This document shows positions 25,901 to 36,386 of a DNA stretch of 64,000 bases, piece by piece. Position numbers and translations under genes: made by a program. Position 1 is the stretch's first letter. Every line of letters starts with the position of its first letter. Origin of the DNA: Cheilinus undulatus (taxonomy: Eukaryota > Chordata > Actinopteri > Labriformes > Labridae); the NCBI RefSeq assembly GCF_018320785.1, contig NC_054882.1, positions 28,462,719 to 28,526,718 on the forward strand, in the 5' to 3' direction. The notes beneath the pieces were generated by a model. It did not search any database, was not told the DNA's origin, and saw only the letters and a program-made list of their open reading frames with translations.

Positions 25901-28900
25901 TTTTGTGATACAGTTTTATACAATTTGAGATAAAAAAAACAATACAGTGCGATACAGTATGTTACGGTTCCAAATTACAAGAAAAGATCTGATGCAATTC
26001 CATACGATGTGATGCAGTACAACAGGATACGTGCCCAACAATACATGAGCCCACAGCACTGATATTATCACAGCGCTGTATTCCCGTGATAACTGATATA
26101 ATGTAAGGCAGTCATACAACGATACATCACAAAATCTGATTAACTTAAGAATATAAAATGCTCCTTTAAAGGTCAATGCAATGTGGAGTCAGTGTCACCT
26201 CTTTAAATTTGTTGCCGTCTTCTCCTTTGGCCCAGTAACTTCACATTACCCTCATTTTTGTCGTTCATGTTACTGGCCTCAGGACTGCACACTGAGAACA
26301 GCTGAGAACAAAGACAGGAAGTCACACAGTTGCTTGTGTAGCTTTTTCTATTTATTTAGAGCCCCTTAAGAGTCCTGAGTAAAATCAGTAAAAAAAAACA
26401 CCTATCCAGGAATAACCAAATTAAATTGAATGCTGTTTTAGAACCATTTGGAGTACAAGCACATACAAGGTGTCTTTAGAAAGGTAACACTATGAAGTTT
26501 CTTCCCCAACTACTGGTATTGAGTAATACAACAAAAATACCAAAGTTTATTTCCTGTCTGAATTTGTGTAGTGAAACAGAGGCCTGTAGATGACTGTAGC
26601 TGGGAGGAATTAGTTGGATGGAAAACTCAACTAAACAAAAGAATGAAGTCTTAGCTAGTTTTGGTTCAAAGCTGATAACAATAGAACATAAAATAAGAGT
26701 TTTACACTCGTTTTTGTGAGGAAAAGCCCAGGTGTTTCAAACTGAAGACTCCAAAAAGGACTGAAGTTGGCAGATGTTATTCTTTATAACATTGCCAATA
26801 ATTGCTTGAAAAAAATACATTATTGCAATGGACTATTAAGAAGAACAACTGCAAATTTTAATTGATAAAAAAAAAACCGTCCATGTATCTTCATTGATGT
26901 AATTATGTTTTTGGACTCAAAGTTACACTAGATTTGAATTGTGGGGACTCTCTCTGATGCAGCAGGGCTATTTTTGATGGGATATTGTGGTCAGGAGAGT
27001 ACAGGAGAGCCTCTAATGGTGTCTGTTTGTAGACTGACAAATGCATCAATTGTGGCTACTGTGGTAGTTTTATCCTAGAATGGTTAACATGGTGAGAATA
27101 CTGAGAATCAAACTTTTCTGGTGGTGTATAACATGTTATATTTACATTTTGTAAATAACTGGATAGTTACTAAAAAGTTGCTGGCCTGCCGGTTGGCCCT
27201 TGGATTTTTAAGGGGTTAACAATCATGCTTATTATCTAGAACATTGCAAATAGTCTGATAAACAAATTAAATCTGAGTCATTTGTTTAACAGTATAGTGC
27301 CAAATCACAATCAACAATTACTGTAGCTTCTACACATCACTTGAACACACTTCTGCTAATGCATCATCTGTGCGTAAGTTCAAACATAAGGTTAAAAAAT
27401 GATTTTTATGCTCTGCTGACATTTAAGGTGTTGCACCAGCTGAGACAGTTTCTATGTAGGCTTAAGTTATAACTTAATTCTTACACCTACCTCCAACTCC
27501 TAGTAGGTGTAAAGTCCTCCGTAAAACATGGCTGTCATGGTGATGGTTCTGAGAGATGGGATAATGCTGTAGATGAAGAGGAGCAGAAGATATTATGGGC
27601 AACTTGGTGTCAGCAGTGTGTTGTCCATGTTCAATAACACTGCTGAGATGAGCTGAGATCATTTTGGCTGAAATTATCTTGTGTCGGCGATTTAACAACC
27701 TGATGCCAGTGTGGTTATCTAGAACTGGCTCTACATTTAGGCTGTAGGCTTCAATAATCACCAAGGTAAAATGATCATATCTTATATCATATATGGCATA
27801 TTTTTCATCCACACTCAGTGGACTAACGCAGGTTAGCATACGTTATTTTTTGCTGTTAGCCTGTTCAGAGAGGAGAGGTAGTGCTGGAACAAACACTTGA
27901 TCAAAAATGCTTTTCACTGATTGGTTACGGTAATTAAAAAAAAACATCATATCTGCGCCAATATTTTGTCAGTAAGCTCTTCTAGTTTAGTTTGACCTTC
28001 TGTTTCTGTGGTGCAACTGACCAATGACAACTTAAGTTACAACTAAAGTTTCTAGTTTCTACTTAGGGTTTAGTGTGGACTTGACAACATAAATTAAGAC
28101 AGAGCTTACATACACAGGCTGCTGAAAAAGAAAGCTAGCTATACACTTGATTTTACATTGCAATATGGCTATAGCCAGCTAGTATAAAGCTATCACATTA
28201 GCTTGAAAAAAACAAATGGCTAATATTGTCTTAACCTCACTTTGAACAACATTCAGCATTTACTCAGTCACTTAAGAAATTCCTCACTTAGTTAATGAAT
28301 TGCACTGCTATTATGTTGTACGCTTTTATGCTCTTAACAGTTCACTGACCTGTGAATAAAAACAGGAAGTTACACAGTTGCTTACGCAGCTTGTTCTGAT
28401 GCTTCCTCACTCTTTAACCGTTAGCCAGACTTCTCGTCACTGTGTGTGCAGAGCCCCATCTCCTGGACAAACTGAGTATAGCACATAAACTTGACCGATA
28501 TGGGTTAATTCAGCGACTTTCTCTTTAATAAAATAAACATGAATTAACACAAATCATGAACTTTAACCTTTATAAATGCTTTTTAAAAATAACTTACAAC
28601 TTAAATGGAAATGCAATTTCAAGCATGTACATATGAATCACTGTGAAGATTCATGAAGTATTGAAATCTGTTAGAGCTTCTAAAAACAACAGTATTCGGC
28701 CAGTGTTAATTTTGGCAGCTATATTTAATTTTAGTCTTAGTTTAAGTCTTTAAATTAAATGCAATTTAGTTTTAGTCACCTTTTAGTCATTTCTATCCTT
28801 TTTAGTTTTAGTCTAGTTTTAGTCCATAAAAAGTACTCACATTTTAGTCTTTACTTTTAGTTCAAGCATTTATTTTCTTGCCTAAATCTGGTACCAAATC

Positions 28901-30448
28901 ATGAACATAAACCTGGGGTCCCTGCTTTCTACAGCTGAGAGGTAGAAGAACTACAGCTGCATTGTTTTTTGACAGATTTACCCACAGTGGAGAAATATCA
29001 CAGATTTTGAATGCCTGACAAAAACTACATCACATTTAGTCTAGTTTTAGTCAGCTTGACTTCAGTCATCACAGATCTATTTTGTTAGTCATTGTCTAGT
29101 TTTTTCATGGAAAAAAAAGGCTGTCGACAAATAGTTTTAGTCATAGTTTTAGTTGACAAAATGAACGCTGTATTTGGCCCTAGTGATTACAAGGGAGTTG
29201 TCTATGGCCCGGGGTCCAAATGGGCAAATTTTAGAAATAAAATTAAATATGGCCCTGGTATATGGTTTGAACATAAAGCTTGTGCTTGACTGTATTGTAC
29301 TTCATAGTTTCAGCACAAGGCAGTGCAACCATGCTAATTCTGTAAACAAACATCTTGACAAGAAAATGTATTGATTTTTTAAAAAAAGAGTCAACATTGT
29401 AAATGGTAAACATATCACAACCAAAGCAATGGAAATATCTTGTTTTCAAACTCCCTGAGGGGTTACAGCAGCAACTAGCAGTAACAATAACATTTCAGGG
29501 GCTGAGCCGGTAACTAGGGTCAAGCAGGGCCCTCCTGAAATCCGATTGGCATTCCCAGAAACCTAGAAATAATTGTTTAGTTGCCTTGTCAGCCATTAAA
29601 TTGAGTGTATAACATTAGTTAAGGCAGGCCATCGAGTCAAGCACGGCCATAACTGAGATTGGCTAATCTCAAGCAAGCCTTCATCAGCTGATGGCCAGCT
29701 GATTTGCTCTTAGCATGCTATTGGCTACTCGCTTTCATGCTGCCTCATTTAAACTGTTCTTGCCTGGCCATGCTCTGCCGCTCTCTCTGCAAGCTGCTCT
29801 TGCAACCCTCCTCCACCCCAGCTCCTCCTTCATTCTGCTTCTAACTTAACCAATGTCATTCAGTTGTCATTGATGTCTGCACTACTGTGTGTGGCCCTCA
29901 GTGGACAAAGTTTGGACACGCCTGTTTTACATGAATAAAGCAACTTGTTAATTCAGTGTAAATGTTCAATGCGTCTTTAAATTTGTTTGAAGATTTTTAT
30001 ATATAAAGGTAGAAATTATTGTGTAATGAAAATATTTTATTATAACAATGGAGACTGAGCTTACTTTCTCACCACCTTTATGCAGGGACCACTGAAGGGA
30101 TTTCTGGAGGCTTTGGGAAAGCTGCAGAAGAAGTTTTATGGAAAGGGCCAGCGCATGGACTGCCCGATCCGGACCTACTTGGTGACAGCTCGCAGTGCAG
30201 CCAGTTCTGGCACAAGGGCCCTAAAAACTCTGCGTTCATGGGGTCTGGAGATCGATGAGGCTTTGTTTCTGGCAGGAGCCCCCAAGGGCCCCATGCTCGA
30301 GAAGATCAGACCACACATTTTCTTTGATGACCAGATGTTTCACGTGGAGGGGGCGGCGGAAATGGGGACGGTGGCGTGCCATGTGCCATATGGGATCGCA
30401 CAGAGAATCATCAAGACAGGAATTAAGACTTCTTCAGCCCCAAAATAG
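16841..30448 (+). CDS. nt5c1a: Cytosolic 5'-nucleotidase 1A (six exons)
   Basis: Encodes a 360-residue cytosolic nucleotidase that hydrolyses AMP (and dAMP/IMP to a lesser extent) to nucleoside. The mammalian orthologue is about 368 residues and works in muscle during ATP breakdown. Exons are 16841-16954, 20781-20948, 21178-21307, 25280-25402, 25486-25670 and 30086-30448. All boundaries are GT-AG, intron phases are 0, 0, 1, 1, 0, and the joined frame has no stop before TAG at 30446-30448. Identity to vertebrate NT5C1A is high throughout: the EEYVRYQ and MTNNHA blocks, FCMTGGNSP, the [13 protein letters not shown] motif with the nucleophile/acid Asp pair, [25 protein letters not shown], and the C-terminal [11 protein letters not shown] metal-binding motif. 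The N-terminus (38 residues, exon 1) is variable in the family, so the start rests on the ATG and splice phase. NT5C1B is the alternative, but its long N-terminal extension is absent. Which fish co-orthologue this is cannot be told. Confidence 0.96.
17099..17646. mobile_element. TTAA-flanked MITE in nt5c1a intron 1
   Basis: TTAA at 17099-17102 and 17643-17646 enclose perfect 15-bp inverted repeats (AGTCCCTGTAAAGTG and its complement). The 548-bp unit has no protein. A TTAA target duplication fits piggyBac- or Kolobok-type mobilisation. A palindrome-like GAGTGGGCGTG...CACGCCCACTC lies inside near 17493-17535. A related end occurs at 43700-43810. Confidence 0.8.
17650..19680. other. nt5c1a intron 1, central part, nothing recognised
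   Basis: AT-rich intron with no bounded repeat, exon or RNA gene that can be supported. Confidence 0.5.
19690..20210 (-). mobile_element. Tc1-like transposon relic in nt5c1a intron 1
   Basis: The minus strand carries the Tc1 3' untranslated segment (GACTGCATAAATATTCGCCC on the plus strand), then C-terminal and, after a deletion, N-terminal transposase sequence, including the same helix-turn-helix codons as the 33-kb copy. It lacks the catalytic core and both clear termini. 20205-20290 has a further Tc1-type fragment in the opposite orientation. Confidence 0.7.
20781..20948 (+). CDS. nt5c1a: nt5c1a exon 2
   Basis: 56 codons between the acceptor TCTTCCAG and the donor GTCAGA, phase 0 at both ends. 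Starts [14 protein letters not shown] and ends PGPAFSFVK, the conserved N-terminal core of cytosolic 5'-nucleotidase 1. Confidence 0.95.
21178..21307 (+). CDS. nt5c1a: nt5c1a exon 3
   Basis: 130 bp, phase 0 to phase 1, with acceptor TTGCCAG and donor GTAAGT. Encodes [14 protein letters not shown] through [16 protein letters not shown], a conserved core block. Confidence 0.95.
23140..23610. repeat. AGTAC-rich MITE, copy in nt5c1a intron 3
   Basis: Bounded by GGGTGGAAT at the left and TTTTTCCACCTCTG at the right, with internal ACTTGAGTA and TACTTTTACTT-type motifs. Two shorter relatives lie at 44893-45066 and 52833-53007. No protein is encoded. Confidence 0.6.
23940..24235 (+). repeat. Degenerate GATACAATAC-type array, part 1
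   Basis: Many imperfect copies of a 10-bp unit close to GATACAATAC or GATACAATAT. The array abuts a SINE on its right. A second array of the same unit is at 25820-26110 in the same gene. Confidence 0.7.
24225..24520 (+). mobile_element. tRNA-derived SINE, 5'-truncated
   Basis: Starts at CACAGCAAGAAGGTCCCTGG, has a box-B-like GGTTCGCTTCCCAG near 24245, a central body with GTTTGCATGTTCTCCCTGTG, and a GGATGGATGA tail. A fuller copy in the opposite orientation is at 45530-45805. Not a functional tRNA gene: only the promoter half resembles tRNA. Confidence 0.75.
25280..25402 (+). CDS. nt5c1a: nt5c1a exon 4
   Basis: 123 bp, phase 1 to phase 1. Encodes [14 protein letters not shown] and [11 protein letters not shown], nearly invariant in vertebrate NT5C1 proteins. 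The acceptor is CTCTGCAG and the donor GTATGT. Confidence 0.95.
25486..25670 (+). CDS. nt5c1a: nt5c1a exon 5 (catalytic Asp motif)
   Basis: 185 bp, phase 1 to phase 0. Carries [16 protein letters not shown], the HAD-like catalytic motif with the Asp nucleophile, and [12 protein letters not shown]. Intron 4, just upstream, is only 83 bp. Confidence 0.96.
25820..26110 (+). repeat. Degenerate GATACAATAC-type array, part 2
   Basis: In nt5c1a intron 5. Imperfect units such as GATACAGTATG, GATGCAATTC and ATACGATGTG repeat along the stretch. It resembles the array at 23940-24235. Confidence 0.6.
26111..28692. other. nt5c1a intron 5, first part, no recognised element
   Basis: AT-rich intron. A 35-bp motif around ACAGGAAGTYACACAGTTGC occurs twice (about 26314 and 28364). 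No exon or bounded transposon was seen. Confidence 0.45.
28701..29170. mobile_element. hAT-type MITE rich in TTTTAGTC, nt5c1a intron 5
   Basis: Termini CAGTGTTAATTTTG and CAAAATGAACGCTG are imperfect inverted repeats. The flanks TATTCGGC (28693-28700) and TATTTGGC (29171-29178) form an 8-bp target duplication with one mismatch. The interior repeats TTTTAGTC many times. The CAG-type ends and 8-bp duplication fit hAT. No transposase is encoded. Confidence 0.8.
30086..30448 (+). CDS. nt5c1a: nt5c1a exon 6 (C-terminal exon)
   Basis: 363 bp including the TAG stop. Encodes [31 protein letters not shown], a Lys-containing [13 protein letters not shown] segment and the FFDDQ motif. The C-terminus is shorter than in mammals. 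An ATTAAA at 30814-30819 is a candidate polyadenylation signal about 370 bp downstream. Confidence 0.96.
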   Translation, partial: GPLKGFLEALGKLQKKFYGKGQRMDCPIRTYLVTARSAASSGTRALKTLRSWGLEIDEALFLAGAPKGPMLEKIRPHIFFDDQMFHVEGAAEMGTVACHVPYGIAQRIIKTGIKTSSAPK

Positions 30449-30974
30449 CCTGGACATCTCTGTGCAGAGGTACGGGAGCCCAAAGGGACATTTTATTTTC
30501 ACTTTCAGCAGCAGAGGATATAGGAAGAGTATTTAAAAATATTAAAGTGTCCTGAAAACGGGTATAAAAGAAATGAAACCTTAAGTGATGCAATATGATA
30601 ATATGAAGATATAGCCATGTGATGTCACTTTAACCTGGTTTAAACCTTTCTATTGTTGACCGTCGATAATGTTTGAGTTCAGAGGGAAACTTCACAATTG
30701 GTTGTTTTTTTATCAGTTCAAACAAAAAAAGCTTCTGTTTCCATTGCCCAGCACCATTTATCTGTATTTGAGTTATGCTTCATTGGTGAGGTGTAAGTCC
30801 GATGTTAGACTTCATTAAAGCAATGTTTACATCACCAGTTTGAAAGATTTCTACTCTCCTGAGACAACTTGGCCATGTTCTTTGTGGATAAGGGCTGTAG
30901 ATGATGTGTTCATTTTGATGTCTGATTTTTTAGCTGGTTATGAAATAGATTGAAATTACAAGTGATGCCTCTGT

Positions 30975-31330
30975 TGGCCCTTTTCTACCCGCCCGTCTTA
31001 GCCCTACTCTACTCGACTTGACTCGACTCTACTCGGTTTGTGTCGTGTTTCCACGGGCATGGTACCTCGTACCAGATACTATTTTTTTAGTACCTGCTCT
31101 GCTCTGGTTCCAAGCGAGCTGAGCTGATACTAAAAGGTGACATCGACCGACTGCCGGCCACTGATTGGTCAGGGAATGTCGTCACTGAAGAGTCATGAGC
31201 GCAACGCCCGACACAGGAATCAAACCCGCCATTTAAAAAAAAAATGACAACAGGTACTAGGGCTGGTGGAAAAGGTACCCAAACTGAGTCGAGTCGAGTA
31301 GGGCTGGAACTGTGTAGTGGAAAAGCGCCA
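30975..31330. mobile_element. GC-rich MITE with GTCGAGTCGAG termini
   Basis: Left end TGGCCCTTTTCTAC, then a CTACTCGAC-rich run. The right end is the complement (GTCGAGTCGAGTAGGGC, ending GGAAAAGCGCCA). The 356-bp unit encodes no protein and stands out by its CG content. It lies about 0.5 kb downstream of the nt5c1a stop. The target duplication could not be defined, so the superfamily is open. Confidence 0.7.
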
Positions 31331-31569
31331 TTTGTAACCTACAAGCAAACATGGCTCAGTCCAAATTTGCCCTTTACCGCTGCCATGTACCTGCAAATTC
31401 CACATATAGGTCCTTTACAGATGACGATACACAGCAGCGGAGAACTCCAGTTCAGGGGCAAGATAGCATTTCTGCATAGAGAAACGCTACCAAAAAAAAA
31501 AAAACATGTTTTGAGCTGTTTACAACTATGCCAAGCATTCATAGTGCGAACACAAAAGAAAAAAATCTT

Positions 31570-31866
31570 AATTCTTAAGCTACTTTTGTGTCCTGAAGGT
31601 AGTGAAATGTTCCACTTTCTAATAACATCACTTACAGTTACCTGTGGAATATCCAGCAGGGATGAAATTTCACAAACTGTCTTATTGCACCACGCTTGAA
31701 GTCAATGAGCTCCTCAGAATGACCCATTTTATATCACAGATGTTTGCAGATAAAGACTGCATGGCTAGGTGCTTGTTTTTATACACCTGTGGCAACAGGT
31801 CTGTTTCAAACACCTGAATTCAATAATTTACAGGTGTGGCCAAATGCTTTTGTCCGTATAGAGTAT
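31570..31866 (+). repeat. Fragment of a teleost DNA-element end
   Basis: Ends with CACCTGAATTCAATAATTTA, then GGTGTGGCCAAATGCTTTTG and TCCGTATAG, resembling the right end of a widespread fish non-autonomous element. The left end was not found. Confidence 0.5.
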
Positions 31867-32622
31867 ATGATGCCTGGGATATGTGAAACAGTCAATCTGG
31901 TGTCAGGTTACAGAATTCAGACATAGACTATATAGAGCAGAATACCATGAAAACCATTGAAAGATGACTGCTGTTCAAGCAAAGCCTGAAATGTACAAAT
32001 GTATTTTGGTTTCTTTGTTAATAATACAAAAAGATAAAGACAGTCATTGTATTATCTTAAGTAAAGAGTCAGTGCATTCTAGTAGTTTTATTTGAATTTA
32101 AAAAAAAAAAACTGAACAAGACAATATTTGAAACACCAGCTAACACCATAATGTCTGTTTACTTAAACCCCATCAACAATGCTTGTGATGTATCCTGGTC
32201 TTGGCATCCCATTTCATAGGGGAAGATTTCCCCTGTACCCTTTGTTACTGTTCCTTTTGGAGCAAGGGGACACCGGAAGATGAGAGGCAGGGCAAAGATC
32301 TGTAAAGGGACTGAGCCTTTTATATTCACTTGCCAGAACATATAACACTATTAATACACAAACAGGACAAATCAGCAAAGGTTTAAGCTCTTGTACTCTG
32401 TCCACAGGGGACACCAAAATCCAAACAAACCAAAAGGCCAATGCAGTAGCTTTAGAGAGGTTTTAAAAGAGTTCATGTTAAGCAAAACATTTATAACACA
32501 TAGACAGTTAACCTGAAACACCAGCAGCCTCCTGTATATTTTTTTGTTATTATGTAATATTTTTTACATTTATACACTGAAAAACCTGTAATAATGGAAA
32601 AACATTCTAAAGATCTACAATA

Positions 32623-33992
32623 CAGTGCCTATAAAAGTATTCAACCCCTTGGATTTTTTAGAATTTTATTGATGTCATAAGTCTGTCATGGGTAATATAA
32701 TTTGCCTTTTTAATGTTGAATTGAAAACAGATATCTACGAAATTGAGTCAATTAAACTAAATTATGTAAGTGACTGCACAATTATTCACCCACAGTCAAT
32801 TAGTGCTAGTAGTCTGACAGTTAGAGAAGTGGGGATCACCTGAGTGCAATGAATGCGTCTCAAGTGATTGTAGTATGAAGACACCTGTTTTTGGAAGGTC
32901 CAGTCACTGGTAAATCAGCATTCCTGGCCACCATTACACCATGAAGACAAAAGAACACTCCTAGCAACTCAACGAAAAGGTTACTGAAAAGTATAAGTCA
33001 GGGGATGGATACAGAAAATTTCCAAGGCACTGAACATCCCCTGCAATCCATCATTAAGAAATGGAAGGAATATGGCACATGTGTAAATCTGCCTAGATCA
33101 GGCCGTCCTCACAAACTGAGTGACCGTGCAAGAAGGAGACTAGTGAGAGAGGCCACCAAGACACCTATGACCACTCAGAAGGAGTAATAAGCTTTAGTAG
33201 CAGAGATGAGAGAGATTCTGCATACAACGTTCCCAGGTTCATCACCGGTCAAATTTTGAATGGCAAAAAGAAAGCCACTGCTGAAGAAAACACATTAAAC
33301 ACCAACTAGAGTTCGCCAAAAGGCATGAGGGAGACTCTATGGTCAAGTGGAAGAAAGTTGTTTGATCTGATGAGACCCCATGTTTGGCTGACTCCAAACA
33401 CTGCACATCACCACAAACACACTATCCCCACTGTGAAGCATGGTGGTGGCAGCATCATGATGTGGGGATGCTTCTTGGCAGCCAGCCCTGGAAGGCTTGT
33501 AGAGGTAGAGGGTGAAATGAATGCAGCAAAATATTGAAAAATCCCGGAGGACAATCTTATTCAGCCTGCAAGGGAACAACGGTTTTGGAGAAGATTTATT
33601 TACCAGGTGGACAATGACCTGAAGCGTACAGGGAAAGCTACACAGAAATGGTTTAAAGACAACAAGGTGAATGTTATGTTAATCCAATAGAGAATTTGTG
33701 GCTGGACTTGAAAGGGGCTGTTCACGCCTGATCCCTGTGCAACCTGACACAAAACTGCAGTGTTCAGATGTACAAGCCTGATTGAGACCTATCCACACAG
33801 ACTCAGGGCTGTGATTGCAGCAAAACATTTTACATATTTTGATTTAATTCACATTTCTTTGAGGAAATCTGTTTTCACATTGAAGTTTAAGATATCTTTC
33901 TAAAATTTTCAGTAAATATTGATCATGATTAATTAATAAAATAAACAAAAGGGTGAAATATCCAAGGGGAGGAGTACTTTTTATAGGCACCG
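32623..33992 (+). mobile_element. Tc1-like transposon, near full length, inactive
   Basis: TA at 32621-32622 and 33993-33994 bound a 1370-bp element whose ends read CAGTGCCTATAAAAGTATTC and the near-complement TACTTTTTATAGGCACCG. Plus-strand transposase pieces include the helix-turn-helix region (33005-33187), the [15 protein letters not shown] catalytic-core block (about 33430-33477) and fragments of the last catalytic segment. A deletion near 33670 removes part of the PDLNPIENLW region, and several stops are present. It shares its family with the copies at 1, 7573 and 11890. Confidence 0.88.
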
Positions 33993-34699
33993 TATGCAAA
34001 GGCAGGCTACAGAGGAAGGAAAATTTAACTTAAAATGTCTTAAGATATTTTTGATAGAGTCTGAACTTATCCTGGGTCAGCTGTTATTATAAGAAGTTAT
34101 CCAGATTAACTTTCCATCTGGATTTATAGCATTTTATCTCTTTACTGCTTATCTGTGAGTATTTGAAACTGGTGCCTTTTTCTCTTTAGTTTTGGACGAT
34201 TTGTTGGTCTTGCATGTTTGTTGTAAATGTAGTTATTTGACTGTTGTTTATGGCTGCATTTAAAGATGGTTCATTGATTTTACAGGTAAAACTATATATG
34301 TTTTGAGTTATTTTTTATTTTAAAAATTAGTTATTCTGTCATATGCACTACAAATTGTAAAAGATTAAGAATTTACTGTATGCAGTTTTCATTAATGCTT
34401 CTTGTTCCAAAAGTGCCAAAATTGTGTTGTGTCCTTGTTGTTGCCTGTCTGTTTATTTGGAAATTAGGTGGGTCATAATTGTTGCCTTCCTGTTGTTGCT
34501 TGTGTGTGAGTGTGAGGCAAGTTTGAATTATACATTTGCTCAAATGTAATATCGGGGTAATTCTGAAAAATGAGCACTGTGGGCTGTTATGCAATCAAGT
34601 TCTTCTGTATCCAGCCTGAGGTAAAGACGACTGTATCAAATAAAAAGTAATAGTAATAAAAACTATCTGTTTCTCTTTTTTTCCCATTTTTCTTATGTC

Positions 34700-35097
34700 T
34701 GTGCTCAGTGATACATGAATTTGGAACAAAAATCAATTTATTAAAATTACTGTAACGAAATCGCTTTGCTTTTTGGTCCAAAAACCCACATATTTTTTGA
34801 CTACTTGTATTTCCTTATGTGACAGAACTGCCTCTTTTAATGTGGCGGTGAAGCACAAAGAAAACTTTTTTTTCCCTCATACTTTAGGGCATTATTCACA
34901 TGATTCACATGTTTATATACAAATTAATACACTATATACATATATATATACACACGTATACATATAGAACATTCATATATGAAGAAAACAACGAAGAAGA
35001 CGTTCAAAGTGACTTCCGGTATTAGAAGCGAGACATGGCGGCGCTCGTCTGGCTTCCGGTATGAAGTGGAGGTTCTTGGTTGCATCCGCATCCAGGT
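34700..35097 (+). repeat. Unclassified ~400-bp interspersed repeat, copy 2
   Basis: Second copy of the 8205-8588 repeat, same orientation, ending in the same TGGCGGCGCTCGTCTG and GGTATGAAGTGGA block and the CATCCAGGTC tail. The two copies differ by many substitutions and small indels, so they are not a recent duplication. Confidence 0.75.
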
Positions 35098-35137
35098 CCC
35101 TCACTCCCCACTGTACACCCCTCCCCTCCCCACTTTG

Positions 35138-35692
35138 TAGTGATGGGAAGTTCGGCTCTTTTCAGAGGGCCAGCTCTTTTGGCTCAGCTCCCAAAGAAGA
35201 GCTGGCTCTTTCGACTCCCGAACGGCTCTTTATTTAGGATCTTTTGTAGCCTTATATTTTACCTTAACTTCACAAAAAATAATGGTTAGTGTGTTGAAAA
35301 CCCTTTTGCATTCAGTATTTTTGTGAGAAGCCTTGTAATTGCCTAATTTTGTGCATTTATTCTGTTACAAAACCATTCTTAGGTTTAGCATTTAAATTCC
35401 ACTGGTTAAGGTTAGCATTAATGCCGAGTGGATGTAGATGCATGTTTGCACATGTGCAGTACAAATCTGGTTTCTGGGATGGATTGGGTAGCAACCCCCC
35501 CCCCCACCCCCGTTTTCACATAATGGTATAATCCTTTATCTTCACATGTGTCTGGCCGCATGGCCACCATGCTGGCTAATCAAAACAAAGTTCTGACCAG
35601 AGCTGGGGCCGAACACTATGAGAGCTAAGCAGCAGATTCACTACAAAGCATGGGCTCTCAGAGCCGCAGCTTTTGCTCATGACCCATCACTA
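35138..35692. mobile_element. hAT-type element with perfect 8-bp target duplication
   Basis: The ends TAGTGATGGG and CCCATCACTA are perfect inverted repeats, flanked by CCACTTTG at 35130-35137 and 35693-35700. A subterminal GGCTCTTT-type motif recurs near the left end. The 555-bp unit has no transposase. It starts about 40 bp after the 34700-35097 repeat. Confidence 0.88.
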
Positions 35693-35835
35693 CCACTTTG
35701 TTCCTCCATCTTCAGAAAAAGTGAGAAGACGACCTATTGGAAAGGTAAAAGGTAAAAAAGAAATGTCAAACCAAATGCGCAACATTTGTAAAAACTCTGC
35801 AGTCCATGCAGTAGATGGTGGGAAGCTGCATGCAG

Positions 35836-36386
35836 TTAACCTTGCAAAGCAGATGGATACGCCCATTTCCTTGTTTTTCACAGGCAAATCCATCTTGTAA
35901 AGCTCCCATCTGAACCATTTTGGCCCAGTTAGAAAGTGACAGGACCAATCAGTGACGAGGGGCAGTACTTTCAGGCGCAGCAGAGTCGAGATGTTAACAA
36001 GCAGCAGCAAGAGCTGGTGCAGTTATGGAGGAAGAGATTAGCGTGGATGCTGCTAAAGTGCCAGTTTTATCAGAACTTTCTTCGTTAAAAGAAGAACCAA
36101 GAACAGCAGTGAGTTGTTTTCTTTTCATAAACGACAAAAATCGAGTACTTACATGTCTATAGTTGCCATGTTTCGCGTTATTCATCAGTAGCTGCGCATG
36201 CGCAGCTTGATAGCAGCTTTGTCATGTGCTGTGTTGCTCTGATTGGTCCTTAGAGATGTGACAGACAGAACGTTTACCCAATCATACTCCAAGTTTTTTT
36301 TCCAACTCCTCTGCCTTTTCTCAAACGTTTCCTATTGAAGCTTTTCCAGATGGATGTGTGAAACATCCATCTGGTGTGTCAGGTTA
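35836..36386 (+). mobile_element. Second full copy of the helicase-exon DNA element
   Basis: A 551-bp unit flanked by GCATGCAG at 35828-35835 and 36387-36394, a perfect 8-bp duplication. The ends TTAACCTTGC and GTCAGGTTA match the copy at 12867-13435 in inverted orientation. It carries the same short MEEEISVDAAK frame. It sits 143 bp beyond the hAT element, so this is a packed insertion site. Confidence 0.85.
36025..36162 (+). pseudogene. Short helicase-like exon, second copy
   Basis: A frame of 45 codons, beginning MEEEISVDAAKVPVLSEL and reading on through LKEEPRTAVSCFL, corresponds to the minus-strand frame at 13078-13245. Conservation of frame between two diverged copies suggests the parent element once carried it as coding DNA. 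Resemblance to the N-terminal part of RecQ-like helicases is weak and is not proof. Confidence 0.4.

Noticed and set aside
25522-25923. 133-codon minus frame over nt5c1a exon 5
   Set aside because: Antisense shadow of exon 5 plus intron, with no family resemblance.
31244-31699. 151-codon plus frame downstream of nt5c1a
   Set aside because: Begins inside a MITE and runs into another repeat fragment. It is not a gene.
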